Origin: Pseudooceanicola marinus
GTDB lineage: Bacteria; Pseudomonadota; Alphaproteobacteria; Rhodobacterales; Rhodobacteraceae
NCBI RefSeq assembly: GCF_020177265.1
Contig: NZ_JAIVMC010000005.1
Span: forward strand, 248,001-312,000
DNA: 64,000 bases
Direction: 5' to 3'
In this document: positions 53,271 to 61,346 of the stretch, in pieces
Layout of the letters: every line of letters begins with the position of its first letter
Numbering within the stretch: position 1 is the first letter of the stretch
Position numbers and translations under genes: made by a program
The notes under the pieces: model-generated
Seen by the model: the letters and a program-made list of their open reading frames with translations, nothing else
The model's database searches: none
Told to the model about the DNA's origin: nothing

Positions 53271-54320
53271 ATGCACGGCGAATACAAGGTGGTGGGCGGC
53301 AAGATGGTCGTCGCCGATCTGGAGGTGCGCGACGGCAAGCTGGCCGATGTGCGCATCTCGGGCGATTTCTTCCTCGAACCGGCGGAAGCGCTGGCCGACA
53401 TCACCGCCGCGCTGGAGGGGCTGCCCGCCAGTTCCAGCAGCGAAGACATCATCACGGCGCTGGACCAGGGCATTCCCGCCGGCACCGCGTTGGTCGGTTT
53501 CAGCGTCGAGGCCATCGCCATTGCCGTGCGCCGCGCGCTCGGTGTCGCCAAGGGCTGGCGCGATTACGAATGGCAGGTGATCCGCACCGACCCCCTGGCC
53601 CCGGCGATGCACCTTGCCCTGGACGACGTGCTGGCCCGCGACGTAGCCGCCGGGAAACGCCCGCCCACCCTGCGGTTCTGGGAATGGGATCGCCCGGCGA
53701 TCATCATCGGCAACTTCCAGTCGCTGTCGAACGAGGTCGACTTGGAGGCCTGCGACCGCCTGGGCGTTCAGGTCGTGCGCCGGGTGACGGGCGGCGGCGC
53801 GATGTTCGTCGAACCCGGCTCGGCCATCACCTATTCTCTCTATGCGCCCGGCGAGCTGGTCGGCGACATGGATTTCGCCGCCTCCTATGCCTTCCTCGAC
53901 AACTGGGTGCTGCAGGGGCTCAAGGACGTTGGCATCGACGCCTTCTACAAGCCGCTGAACGACATCGCCTCGCCCAAGGGTAAGATCGGCGGCGCGGCGC
54001 AGAAACGCTATGCGGGCGGGATGGTGCTGCATCATGTGACCATGTCCTACGACATGGATGCGTCGAAGATGATGCAGGTGCTGCGCATTGGGCGGGAGAA
54101 GATCTCCGACAAGGGCATCACCTCGGCGGCGAAACGGGTGGATCCGGTGCGCAGCCAGACGGGTCTGCCGCGCGAGGAGGTGATCGAACGCCTCGTCGGC
54201 ACCTTCAAGGCGGTGAACGGCGGCACCGACGGCGGGCTGAGCGAGGACGAGCGCGCCCGCGCCGAGGCCCTGGCGGCAGAGCAGTTCGAGACCGACGCCT
54301 GGCTGCACAAGGTGGGCTGA
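53271..54320 (+). CDS. Lipoate-protein ligase A family protein with N-terminal accessory domain
   Basis: 349-residue ligase. Residues 1-95 (MHGEYKVVGGKMVVADLEV, VRISGDFFLEPAEAL) match the small domain that is C-terminal in E. coli LplA and separate (LplB) in archaea. Residues about 105-345 are the catalytic biotin/lipoate ligase domain, with RRVTGGGAMFVEPGSAITYSLY and NDIASPKGKIGGAAQKR (the Lys that contacts lipoyl-AMP). The domain order is thus permuted relative to E. coli. ATG at 53271 has GGAGG upstream. It attaches free lipoate to 2-oxoacid dehydrogenases or GcvH; which substrate is not readable. Confidence 0.85.
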   Translation: MHGEYKVVGGKMVVADLEVRDGKLADVRISGDFFLEPAEALADITAALEGLPASSSSEDIITALDQGIPAGTALVGFSVEAIAIAVRRALGVAKGWRDYEWQVIRTDPLAPAMHLALDDVLARDVAAGKRPPTLRFWEWDRPAIIIGNFQSLSNEVDLEACDRLGVQVVRRVTGGGAMFVEPGSAITYSLYAPGELVGDMDFAASYAFLDNWVLQGLKDVGIDAFYKPLNDIASPKGKIGGAAQKRYAGGMVLHHVTMSYDMDASKMMQVLRIGREKISDKGITSAAKRVDPVRSQTGLPREEVIERLVGTFKAVNGGTDGGLSEDERARAEALAAEQFETDAWLHKVG

Positions 54321-54387
54321 GGGGCTGTTCGCGGTTTCCTCCGCCCCCGCGTCGGGGCATGATCCCGGCGCAAGAGGAGGAAAGACC

Positions 54388-55113
54388 ATGACCCTGCGTG
54401 ACCGCCTGACCGCCCCCGATGCCCGCCTGCGCGGCATCTTCCAGGACCTGCCCAGCCCGGCGGTGACCGAGGTGCTGTGCCTGGCCGGCGTCGATTTCCT
54501 CTGTGCCGACAGCGAACATTCCAGCTTTCGAGGTGAGGTCCTGTCGAACGTCCTGCGCGCCGCCGGCTGTCACGACACGCCGGTGCTGGTGCGGGTGGCC
54601 GATGCGGTGCCGCACTTGATCGCCGAGGCGCTGGATGCGGGCGCGGCCGGCGTCATGGTGCCGCGCGTCAGCGACGCCGAGACCGCCCGCGCCTGCGTGG
54701 CCGCTGCCCGCTTCCCGCCCCAGGGCGTCCGCGGTGCCGGGCCGGGGCGCGGCGCGGGCTACGGCTATCGCATGGCAGAGGTGATCGAGGCACCCGCGCC
54801 GCTGATCGGCGTGCAGGTGGAAACTCTGGGCGCGCTGGACACGCTCGAAGAAATCCTGGCGATCGAGGGGCTGGATTACCTGATGATCGGCCCGGCGGAC
54901 CTCGGCCTGGCCCTGCGTGCGGGACGCCCCGACTTGTCGCTGGATGCGGCCATCGTACAGGTGCGCGACGCCTGCGCCGCCGCTCGCATGCCCCTGGGCA
55001 TCTTCGCCGCTGATCGCGCGGCGGGGGATGCGGCGCTGGACTGGGCGCAGTTCGTCCTTCAGGGCACCGATGCGATGCTTCTGGCCGCCGCCACCGAGGC
55101 CGCCTTCCGCTGA
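54388..55113 (+). CDS. HpcH/HpaI aldolase family protein
   Basis: 241-residue class-II aldolase of the HpcH/HpaI (2-dehydro-3-deoxy-aldarate type) family. The TIM-barrel motifs are FLCADSEHSSF (catalytic His region), VLVRVADAVPHLIAEALDAGAAGVMVPRV, PPQGVRGAGPGRGAGYG (substrate-binding Arg), VQVETLGALD (metal Glu) and MIGPADLGLAL. It cleaves 2-keto-3-deoxy acids or 4-hydroxy-2-oxoacids to pyruvate plus an aldehyde. The substrate is unknown, and neighbours do not define a pathway. AGGAGG-type site just before ATG. Confidence 0.87.
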   Translation: MTLRDRLTAPDARLRGIFQDLPSPAVTEVLCLAGVDFLCADSEHSSFRGEVLSNVLRAAGCHDTPVLVRVADAVPHLIAEALDAGAAGVMVPRVSDAETARACVAAARFPPQGVRGAGPGRGAGYGYRMAEVIEAPAPLIGVQVETLGALDTLEEILAIEGLDYLMIGPADLGLALRAGRPDLSLDAAIVQVRDACAAARMPLGIFAADRAAGDAALDWAQFVLQGTDAMLLAAATEAAFR

Positions 55114-55138
55114 GCGGCGGGCCCCGGTGGCGCGAAGG

Positions 55139-56521
55139 TTACAGCCGCGCTAGGTGGTCGGCCACCAGCGCCTTCAGCTCCAGCCCCTCGACGGTTTCGA
55201 ACACCAGGTCGGTGGTGCCCAGATAGCTTTCCTGGTTCATCGCCGACCAGCCGTTCATCGCCAGCCGGTAGGTGGCGCTGTCGTCCAGGTCCGGGTCGGC
55301 CACGTGCATGTAGTCGCCCGTCCGCGCGTCGAGGTCGGCGGCACGGAACTGGTTTGCGCGCGTCAGGATCTTGCGCAGCTGCGCGCCGGTCACCTCGGTC
55401 ACCGAGATGCCGCCGCCAAAACGCACGAAAGCGTCGAAGTCGTATTTGGTCAGTGGTCCCGCGGCCAGCGGCGCGCCGAAGGTGGTGTGGCCCAGCATGG
55501 CGACGTCGGCCTGCGCCGCCGCGCGCACCGCCTCGGCGGCCAGCAGGATCGAGCCGTGGATGTCCAGGCTTTCGGGGATCTCGGCGATCAGCGCGCTGTC
55601 GTCCTGGGTCAGATGTTCGGCCTTCAGCGCCTCGATCCGCCCCAGCAGGGCGGCATCGCCGCCGCCGGCGGGCACGGGCAGGGCGCGGTAACCGGCGGTC
55701 ACCGCCTCGCCGTCGCGGCGCAGGGTGACGATGCCCAGCTCGGTCCCCCAGCAGGCGCCGTGGAAATAGGTGACGTGATCGACATCCATGCCGAAGCTCA
55801 GGTGGTCGTGGCCGCCCTGCATCACGGTGCCGGCGGGCAGGCTGTCGATATAGGCCTTGTCGGGGGTGACGCCCGCGTGGGTCATGATGACGGTCAGGTC
55901 CGTGCCTTCGGTCACGCCGGGCAGCTCTGCCGCGACGGTCTCGGCGGCCTCGGTGAAGCCCAGGGTGTCGCGCACCTCCTCGGGGTAGGTGAAGGGCGCG
56001 GTGACCCCGAGCCCGAGGATCCCGAGGGTCAGGCCACCCAGTTCCAGCGTCGTGGCGGGGGCGGCGAAGGGCGCGCCGCTGCGGGTGTCGGTAAGGTTGG
56101 AGATCACGGTGACCCCGGCGGCGCGGGCCAGTCGCACGGTCTCGGCCATGTCGAGGGTGAAGTCGGGCTCATGGTTGCCCAGGTTCAGGACGACGGGCAT
56201 CTCGGCGGCCAGCGCCTCGACAAAGGCCCAGTCGGCTGCCCCGCCGGAGCGCAGGCCGACCACGTTACCGGTCTCGAACAGGTCGCCATTGATCAGCACG
56301 GCGGCGGGGACCCCGGCGGCGTCGCGCTCGGCGCGGATCATCTCCAGCAGTTTCGGCAGGCGGGCGTAGGCGCAATGCAGGTCCGCCAGGGTGAAGAGCA
56401 GCGCCTCGGCGCCCCCGGACTGCGCGCGGGCCGACAGCGGCAGCGCGGCCAGCGCGGCGGAGGCGGCGGCGCCTTGCAGCATCAGGCGGCGGTTGAGGGC
56501 GAAGGTGGCGTGAAAGCTCAT
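55139..56521 (-). CDS. Secreted metallophosphoesterase, 5'-nucleotidase-like, Tat exported
   Basis: 460-residue periplasmic phosphoesterase. The N-terminus has a Tat-type signal: twin Arg in LNRRLMLQG followed by a hydrophobic run to ARAQSGG. Calcineurin-like metal motifs appear in order: TLADLHC, INGDLFETGN, LNLGNHEPD, MTHAGVT and GGHDHLS. The 5'-nucleotidase C-terminal domain follows from about residue 300 (NQFRAADLDARTGDYMHVA). The start could also be the ATG at 56530; 56521 is better spaced from AAGG. It probably hydrolyses nucleotides or other phosphoesters outside the membrane. Monocistronic. Confidence 0.85.
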   Translation of the reverse strand: MSFHATFALNRRLMLQGAAASAALAALPLSARAQSGGAEALLFTLADLHCAYARLPKLLEMIRAERDAAGVPAAVLINGDLFETGNVVGLRSGGAADWAFVEALAAEMPVVLNLGNHEPDFTLDMAETVRLARAAGVTVISNLTDTRSGAPFAAPATTLELGGLTLGILGLGVTAPFTYPEEVRDTLGFTEAAETVAAELPGVTEGTDLTVIMTHAGVTPDKAYIDSLPAGTVMQGGHDHLSFGMDVDHVTYFHGACWGTELGIVTLRRDGEAVTAGYRALPVPAGGGDAALLGRIEALKAEHLTQDDSALIAEIPESLDIHGSILLAAEAVRAAAQADVAMLGHTTFGAPLAAGPLTKYDFDAFVRFGGGISVTEVTGAQLRKILTRANQFRAADLDARTGDYMHVADPDLDDSATYRLAMNGWSAMNQESYLGTTDLVFETVEGLELKALVADHLARL

Positions 56522-56699
56522 GTCCGGCATCCTTGGTTGGGAAAGGGGAAGGGTGGCGCGCAGGCCGTCATCGCCGCTTCCCTAGGCCCGGATGATGACG
56601 CCCGCGTGACGGGTGACGCTCGGCGCGCGGGGTAGGGGCTCTGCTCCCCTTGAGCCTGCGGCTCAACTCCCCCCGGGGGCGATAAACGGGGCGGGACCC

Positions 56700-56740
56700 A
56701 AGGCAAAGGGCCCGCCGCTTGCGCGGGGGCCCTTCGGGTC
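56700..56740 (-). terminator. Hairpin terminator-like site after ilvE
   Basis: Near-perfect stem AAGGGCCC / GGGCCCTT with a GC-rich inner part (56706-56734), 28 bp beyond the ilvE stop. The following T content is low (TTTGCCTT), so it may be a weak terminator. The rest of the 231-bp gap between the phosphoesterase and ilvE shows no gene. Confidence 0.5.
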
Positions 56741-56761
56741 GTCTTGCATTGGCGGCCCGGG

Positions 56762-57628
56762 TCAGGCGCGGACCAGCTTCTCGTAGGTCTCGACCATGTC
56801 CTTGGCCAAGGCGCCCACCTCGAAGGTGTAGTCGCCGATCTGGCCCACGGGGGTCACCTCGGCCGCGGTGCCGGTCAGCCAGCACTGCTCGAAGCCTTCC
56901 ATCTCGTAGGGCTCGATATGGCGTTCGTAGACCTTGATACCCTTTTCCTTCAGCAGGTCGATCACCGTCTGCCGGGTGATGCCGTTCAGGAAGCAGTCGG
57001 GCAGCGGCGTGTGCACTTCGCCGTCCTTGACGAAGAAGATGTTGGCGCCGGTCGCCTCGGCCACGTAGCCACGGTAATCCATGAACAGCGCGTCGGAACA
57101 GCCCTTGGCCTCCGCCGTGTGCTTGGACATGGTGCAGATCATGTAGAGACCGGCGGCCTTGGCATGCACGGGGATGGTCTCGGGCGAGGGGCGCTTCCAC
57201 TTGGCGATGTCGAGCTTGGCGCCCTTCATCTTCGCGTCACCGTAGTAGTTGCCCCATTCCCAGCCGGCGATGGCCAGGCGCACGGGGTTCTTCATCGAGC
57301 TGACGCCCATGTCCTCGCCGGCGCCGCGCCAGGCCACCGCGCGCACATAGGCGTCGGTCCAGCCATTGGCTTCCAGCATGGCGTATTTCGCCGCTTCGAT
57401 CTCCTCTACCGAGTAGGGAATCTCGAAATCCAGCATCTCTGCGGATTTCCGCAGGCGCTTGGAATGCTCCACCCCCTTGAAGATCTTGCCGTTGTAGCAG
57501 CGTTCACCTTCGAAGACGGAGGAGGCGTAATGGAGCGCATGGGTCAGCAGGTGTACGTTGGCATCGCGCCAGTCCACCAGTTTCCCATCCATCCAGATCT
57601 TGCCGTCGCGGTCTTCATAACTCGACAT
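56762..57628 (-). CDS. ilvE: Branched-chain amino acid aminotransferase
   Basis: 288-residue class-IV PLP aminotransferase for the last step of Val/Leu/Ile synthesis. The PLP lysine is probably K157 in IPVHAKAAGLY; the conserved glutamate is in RGYVAEATGANIFFV and the substrate motif in HYASSVFEGERCYNG. An ideal AGGAGG lies just before ATG at 57628. It is divergent from petP with a 267-bp AT-richer gap, and a good promoter lies at 57713-57741. Confidence 0.92.
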   Translation of the reverse strand: MSSYEDRDGKIWMDGKLVDWRDANVHLLTHALHYASSVFEGERCYNGKIFKGVEHSKRLRKSAEMLDFEIPYSVEEIEAAKYAMLEANGWTDAYVRAVAWRGAGEDMGVSSMKNPVRLAIAGWEWGNYYGDAKMKGAKLDIAKWKRPSPETIPVHAKAAGLYMICTMSKHTAEAKGCSDALFMDYRGYVAEATGANIFFVKDGEVHTPLPDCFLNGITRQTVIDLLKEKGIKVYERHIEPYEMEGFEQCWLTGTAAEVTPVGQIGDYTFEVGALAKDMVETYEKLVRA

Positions 57629-57712
57629 CGCGAACCTCCTGACATCAGATTTTTTCCATATGTTGCGTCGAAATGGTCCGAACCGGACATAAAATTGCGT
57701 CGCAGCATCGGA

Positions 57713-57741
57713 CAGGTAGCTTTTGATTCTTGGAATGTCAA
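57713..57741 (-). promoter_or_regulatory. Candidate ilvE promoter
   Basis: Minus-strand TTGACA (57736-57741), 17-nt spacer, TACCTG (57713-57718), giving a leader of about 78 nt before the ilvE ATG. The consensus -35 is strong and the -10 is moderate. Confidence 0.5.
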
Positions 57742-57839
57742 CAAGTCTGACGTAGTTTTGCACTGCAGCGACTGGGCTGCGGGCGCAGCGAGGGGCCGTG
57801 CTGGGCCGTGACCCGTGCCGCGCGCGGGCCGGCGATGTC

Positions 57840-57868
57840 TTGGCTAATCGCCCTCGACCGCCTATCGT
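57840..57868 (+). promoter_or_regulatory. Candidate petP-petR promoter
   Basis: TTGGCT (57840-57845), 17-nt spacer, TATCGT (57863-57868), 27 nt before the petP ATG. Both boxes are weak matches, so this is tentative. Confidence 0.3.
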
Positions 57869-57895
57869 CGCGCTGCTTTGGTAATGGGAGGCGTC

Positions 57896-58393
57896 ATGTC
57901 GGAAGGTCAGGTCGGAGACTCGTTGCTGTTTCTGACGGATGAGCAATTGCGCCAGGGGATCGAGGCAATGTTCTTTGCCTATCGGGGGTTTACCGCCGGT
58001 CCCGACCATCTGCTGGAGGGCACGGGATACGGTCGTGCGCATCACCGGGCGCTGCATTTCATCGCCCGGGCGCCGGGGATGAACGTCAACCGGCTGCTGG
58101 CGATCCTGGGGGTCACCAAGCAGAGCCTGAACCGCGTGCTGCGCACCCTGATTGCCGATGAAATGGTGGAAAGCCGCGTCGGTCGCGCCGACAAGCGGGA
58201 ACGCCATCTTTACCTGACGGAGAAGGGGGCGGCGCTGGAGGGGCAGCTGTCGGACGCGCAGCGCAAGTGGATGCGCGACGCCTATCGCAAGGCCGGCCCC
58301 GATGCCGTCGCCGGATTCCGGCAGGTGCTGGAGGCGCTGATGGATAGCGACATCCGCAAATCCTACAACGCCCTGCGCGAGGCCGGTGCATGA
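57896..58393 (+). CDS. petP: MarR-family regulator PetP
   Basis: 165-residue winged-helix protein. The recognition region is LAILGVTKQSLNRVLRTLIADEMVESR followed by the wing GRADKRERHLYLT. The gene overlaps the next by 4 bases (ATGA) and the pair matches petP-petR of Rhodobacter capsulatus, which is needed there for expression of the cytochrome bc1 genes. GGGAGG lies just before ATG at 57896. The direct target is not in the window. Confidence 0.85.
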   Translation: MSEGQVGDSLLFLTDEQLRQGIEAMFFAYRGFTAGPDHLLEGTGYGRAHHRALHFIARAPGMNVNRLLAILGVTKQSLNRVLRTLIADEMVESRVGRADKRERHLYLTEKGAALEGQLSDAQRKWMRDAYRKAGPDAVAGFRQVLEALMDSDIRKSYNALREAGA

Positions 58394-59106
58394 GCGATCC
58401 GGATCCGCACCTGCTGATCGTCGATGATGACGAACGGATCCGTGACCTGCTGGCGCGGTTCCTCAAGCGCAGCGGCTTCCTGATCTCGACCGCCCGCGAC
58501 GCGGCCCATGCCCGGCGCCTTCTGTCGGGGCTGGAGTTCGACCTGATCGTCCTGGACGTGATGATGCCGGGCGAGGACGGGATTTCCCTGACCGAGAGCC
58601 TGCGTGCGGGCGGGTTGCGCACGCCCGTCCTGCTGCTGACGGCCCGGGGGGAGACCGAGGATCGCATCCGCGGGCTGGAGGCGGGGGCGGATGATTACCT
58701 CGTGAAACCCTTCGAGCCGCGCGAACTTCTGCTGCGCATCAATGCCATCCTGCGCCGGGTGCCGGACATGCCGGTGCAACGGGTGCTGCCCAAGGTGCTG
58801 CATCTGGGCGAGGTCCGTTACGACATCGACCGGGGCGAGCTCTGGGCCGGGGATCAGCCGGTGCGCCTGACTGCCACCGAGGTGCAGCTGATGCGGATCT
58901 TCTCCGCCCATCCGGGCGAGCCGCTGTCGCGGTTGCAGCTGGTGGAGGAGCTGGGCCGGGGCGGGCAGGGCGACACCGGCGGGGCGCAGGAGCGTGCCGT
59001 CGACGTGCAGATCACCCGCCTGCGGCGCAAGATCGAGGCGGACCCGAAGCAGCCGCGCTACCTGCAGACGGTGCGCGGCGCGGGCTACATGCTGGCGCCG
59101 GACTAA
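58390..59106 (+). CDS. petR: OmpR-family response regulator PetR
   Basis: 238-residue response regulator. The receiver domain has the acidic pocket VDDDER near residue 12, the phosphoacceptor D56 in LIVLDVMMPGEDG, and K106 in DYLVKPF. The C-terminal OmpR-type winged helix follows (VQLMRIFSAHPGEPLSR, RAVDVQITRLRRKIE, YLQTVRGAGYML). No sensor kinase is adjacent; the gene downstream is on the other strand. In R. capsulatus PetR likewise works with PetP as a pair without a neighbouring kinase. Confidence 0.87.
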   Translation: MSDPDPHLLIVDDDERIRDLLARFLKRSGFLISTARDAAHARRLLSGLEFDLIVLDVMMPGEDGISLTESLRAGGLRTPVLLLTARGETEDRIRGLEAGADDYLVKPFEPRELLLRINAILRRVPDMPVQRVLPKVLHLGEVRYDIDRGELWAGDQPVRLTATEVQLMRIFSAHPGEPLSRLQLVEELGRGGQGDTGGAQERAVDVQITRLRRKIEADPKQPRYLQTVRGAGYMLAPD

Positions 59107-59110
59107 GGCC

Positions 59111-60079
59111 CTAGCTCTTCAGCAGGTCGCGCAGGTCCTCGAACATCGCCTCGGACAGGGCGACCGTATGGCGGATGCGGGGTCCCGGCATGTCGGGGTG
59201 TTCGACGCGGACCAGCAATTCGTGACAGAGGAAAAACGGCAGGTCGCCCGTCAGCTCCTCGTCCGTCAGGGCGAAGGTACGGGCGAAATCCGCGAGGCCG
59301 CCCGCGTCCACGCCAAAGCGGCGCTGGCCCGAGGGCAGCATGCCGCGCCGGGCGGCGTGCACCAGGAAACGCGCGATGTCGCGATAGATCGGCGCGCGGT
59401 TGGACGCGCCCAGGTCGATCCCCCAGGTCACGCCACCTGCATCCCGCATCAGGTTGTTGGGGTGGAAATCCCCGTGCCCCAGGGCGCTGCGCCAGGTCGT
59501 GACGGGCCGCAGGCGGCGCGACAGGGCCTGCATTTTCTGCAGTACGCGCGCCTCGATCCCCTTCAGCCGGTTATGCGCTTGACGGGCCTGGCCGGCCTCG
59601 GCCCATTTGCGCCAGGGGCCGCGGTTGACCGGGCGGTCCTCCAGCGTGGGCGCGGCATGGGCGGCCAGCCAGCCCGCGCCGCTGGCCTGAAGGGCGGGGC
59701 GGTCCGGCTTGTCGGCCTGCCACAGCGCGTCCAGAAGGGGGGTGCCGCTGATCGCCTGCGTTACCGCTACGCGGTCGCCGGCGATCAGGCGGATCGGTTC
59801 GGGCACCCGGAAGGGGCCGTCGCCCATGTAGCCGTGCACGCGGGTCTGTTCGTCGTGGCGGGCGCGGAACCCCGCGACCTCCTCGGGGGCCAGGGCCAGG
59901 TGGAACACCACCGCCCGGCCCAGCCAGTGCCCGGCGAAGACGGCGCGGCGCCCGGGCACCAGGCGCAGGATCTCCTCCGGCGCCGCATCAAGGCCCGCCA
60001 GCAGCTCTTCCAGGATACCAGCGGCGCGGGCGGCCGCGGCGGGATCGGCCTGGGCGGTGTTTTCCAGCAGCGCGTTCAT
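59111..60079 (-). CDS. Aminoglycoside phosphotransferase (APH)-like kinase
   Basis: 322-residue protein-kinase-fold protein. The catalytic loop HGDFHPNNLM and the metal motif GIDLGASNRAP followed by YRDIARFL match APH/choline-kinase families. The N-terminal lobe is less conserved (VPGRRAVFAGHWLGRAVVF). Such proteins phosphorylate small hydroxylated molecules; no drug-resistance role should be assumed. ATG at 60079 is chosen because the longer frame runs into the xseB side. Divergent from xseB. Confidence 0.82.
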   Translation of the reverse strand: MNALLENTAQADPAAAARAAGILEELLAGLDAAPEEILRLVPGRRAVFAGHWLGRAVVFHLALAPEEVAGFRARHDEQTRVHGYMGDGPFRVPEPIRLIAGDRVAVTQAISGTPLLDALWQADKPDRPALQASGAGWLAAHAAPTLEDRPVNRGPWRKWAEAGQARQAHNRLKGIEARVLQKMQALSRRLRPVTTWRSALGHGDFHPNNLMRDAGGVTWGIDLGASNRAPIYRDIARFLVHAARRGMLPSGQRRFGVDAGGLADFARTFALTDEELTGDLPFFLCHELLVRVEHPDMPGPRIRHTVALSEAMFEDLRDLLKS

Positions 60080-60191
60080 GGGCCCATCCTGCGCTGTCCC
60101 GCCCAAGCCCGTCAACGCGCCAGAAGCCGAATTGAACCACCGGGAAGGGGGCGCTAAGGTGCGCCCGAACTCGCCCCTGAAGGAGCCCGCC

Positions 60192-60434
60192 ATGAGCGAT
60201 ACCCCGATCTCCGAGATGTCCTTCGAAGCTGCCATGAAGGAGCTGGAAACCGTCGTTGGCCAGCTGGAACGCGGCGACGTGGAGCTGGAGGCGTCGATCA
60301 AGCTTTATGAACGCGGGGCCGAGCTGAAGAAGCACTGCGAGACCAAGCTGAAAGAGGCCGAGGAGAAGGTCGCGGCGATCACCTTGGACGGCGAGGGCAA
60401 CCCCGCCGCGCTGAAACCGGTCGAGGGGCTCTGA
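60192..60434 (+). CDS. xseB: Exodeoxyribonuclease VII small subunit
   Basis: 80-residue helical subunit that joins the large subunit XseA to degrade single-stranded DNA. The hallmark SFEAAMKELETVVGQLERGDVELEASI is followed by LYERGAELKKHCETKLKEAEEKV. AGGAG stands about 6 nt before ATG. It is co-directional with ispA 3 bp later, a common xseB-ispA-dxs order. Confidence 0.93.
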   Translation: MSDTPISEMSFEAAMKELETVVGQLERGDVELEASIKLYERGAELKKHCETKLKEAEEKVAAITLDGEGNPAALKPVEGL

Positions 60435-60436
60435 TC

Positions 60437-61297
60437 TTGTTCCAGAACGCCCTGGCCGAGGCGGGCGCGGCTGTTTCCGACCATCTGGACGATGTGCTGG
60501 CCCCCTTCGAGGGCGAGCTGGGCGCGGCCATGCGCTATGCCTGCGGCGGCGGCAAGCGGCTGCGCGCCTTCCTGGTGCTGGAAAGCGCGCGCCTGCATGG
60601 CGTGGCGCGTTCGCCCGCGCTGGACGCGGCGGCGGCGATCGAGGCGGTGCATGCCTATTCGCTGGTCCATGACGACATGCCCTGCATGGATGACGACGAC
60701 CTGCGGCGCGGGCTGCCCACCGTCCACGTGAAATGGGACGAGGCGATGGCCGTGCTGACCGGCGATGCCCTGCAGGCCGTGGCCTTCGATCTGGTGTCGG
60801 ATGCCGATCTGCCGGACCTGGCGCGGCTGAACCTGCTGCGGGGCCTGGCCCGCGCGGCCGGGGGGCACGGCATGGTCCTGGGCCAGGTCCTGGACATCGC
60901 CGCCGAAACCGCCGCCACGCCGCTGACGCTGGATCAGATCAAGCGGCTGCAGGCGTTGAAGACCGGCGCGCTGTTTGAATGGTCGGCCACGGCAGGCGCG
61001 GTCATGGCCGGCGCCGACCCCGCCCCGCTGGCGCGCTACGCCGAGGCCTTCGGCCTGGCCTTCCAGATCGCCGACGACATCCTGGACGTCGAGGGTGACG
61101 AGGCACAGACCGGCAAACGCGTCGGCAAGGATGCCGCTGCGGGAAAGGCCACATTTGTCTCCCTCATGGGCCTGGACGGCGCCCGGGCCGAGGCGCAGCG
61201 CCTTGTCGACTTGGCCTGCGACGCCCTGGCCCCATATGGTGAGGCAGCCGGGAACTTGCGGGAGGCCGCCCGCTTCGTTATCTCCCGGCAAAGCTGA
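60437..61297 (+). CDS. ispA: Polyprenyl synthetase, farnesyl diphosphate synthase type
   Basis: 286-residue trans-prenyltransferase. The first aspartate-rich motif is [14 protein letters not shown], and the second is DDILD in [23 protein letters not shown] is the IPP-binding region. It condenses dimethylallyl and isopentenyl diphosphate to farnesyl (possibly geranylgeranyl) diphosphate. The start is TTG at 60437, 3 bp after the xseB stop, giving [10 protein letters not shown] as in related proteins. It shares a unit with dxs. Confidence 0.92.
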   Translation: MFQNALAEAGAAVSDHLDDVLAPFEGELGAAMRYACGGGKRLRAFLVLESARLHGVARSPALDAAAAIEAVHAYSLVHDDMPCMDDDDLRRGLPTVHVKWDEAMAVLTGDALQAVAFDLVSDADLPDLARLNLLRGLARAAGGHGMVLGQVLDIAAETAATPLTLDQIKRLQALKTGALFEWSATAGAVMAGADPAPLARYAEAFGLAFQIADDILDVEGDEAQTGKRVGKDAAAGKATFVSLMGLDGARAEAQRLVDLACDALAPYGEAAGNLREAARFVISRQS

Positions 61298-61346
61298 ACG
61301 CGCGGGGTCTCCCCCTGCCACCCCGCCCGAGCCCGAGAGCCAGACC

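Noticed and set aside
56640..56700. Possible third copy of the REP-like element (CTCCCC and GGGGGCG text)
   Set aside because: It lacks the GGAGTATTT arm and the AAATACTCCC close shared by the two accepted copies.
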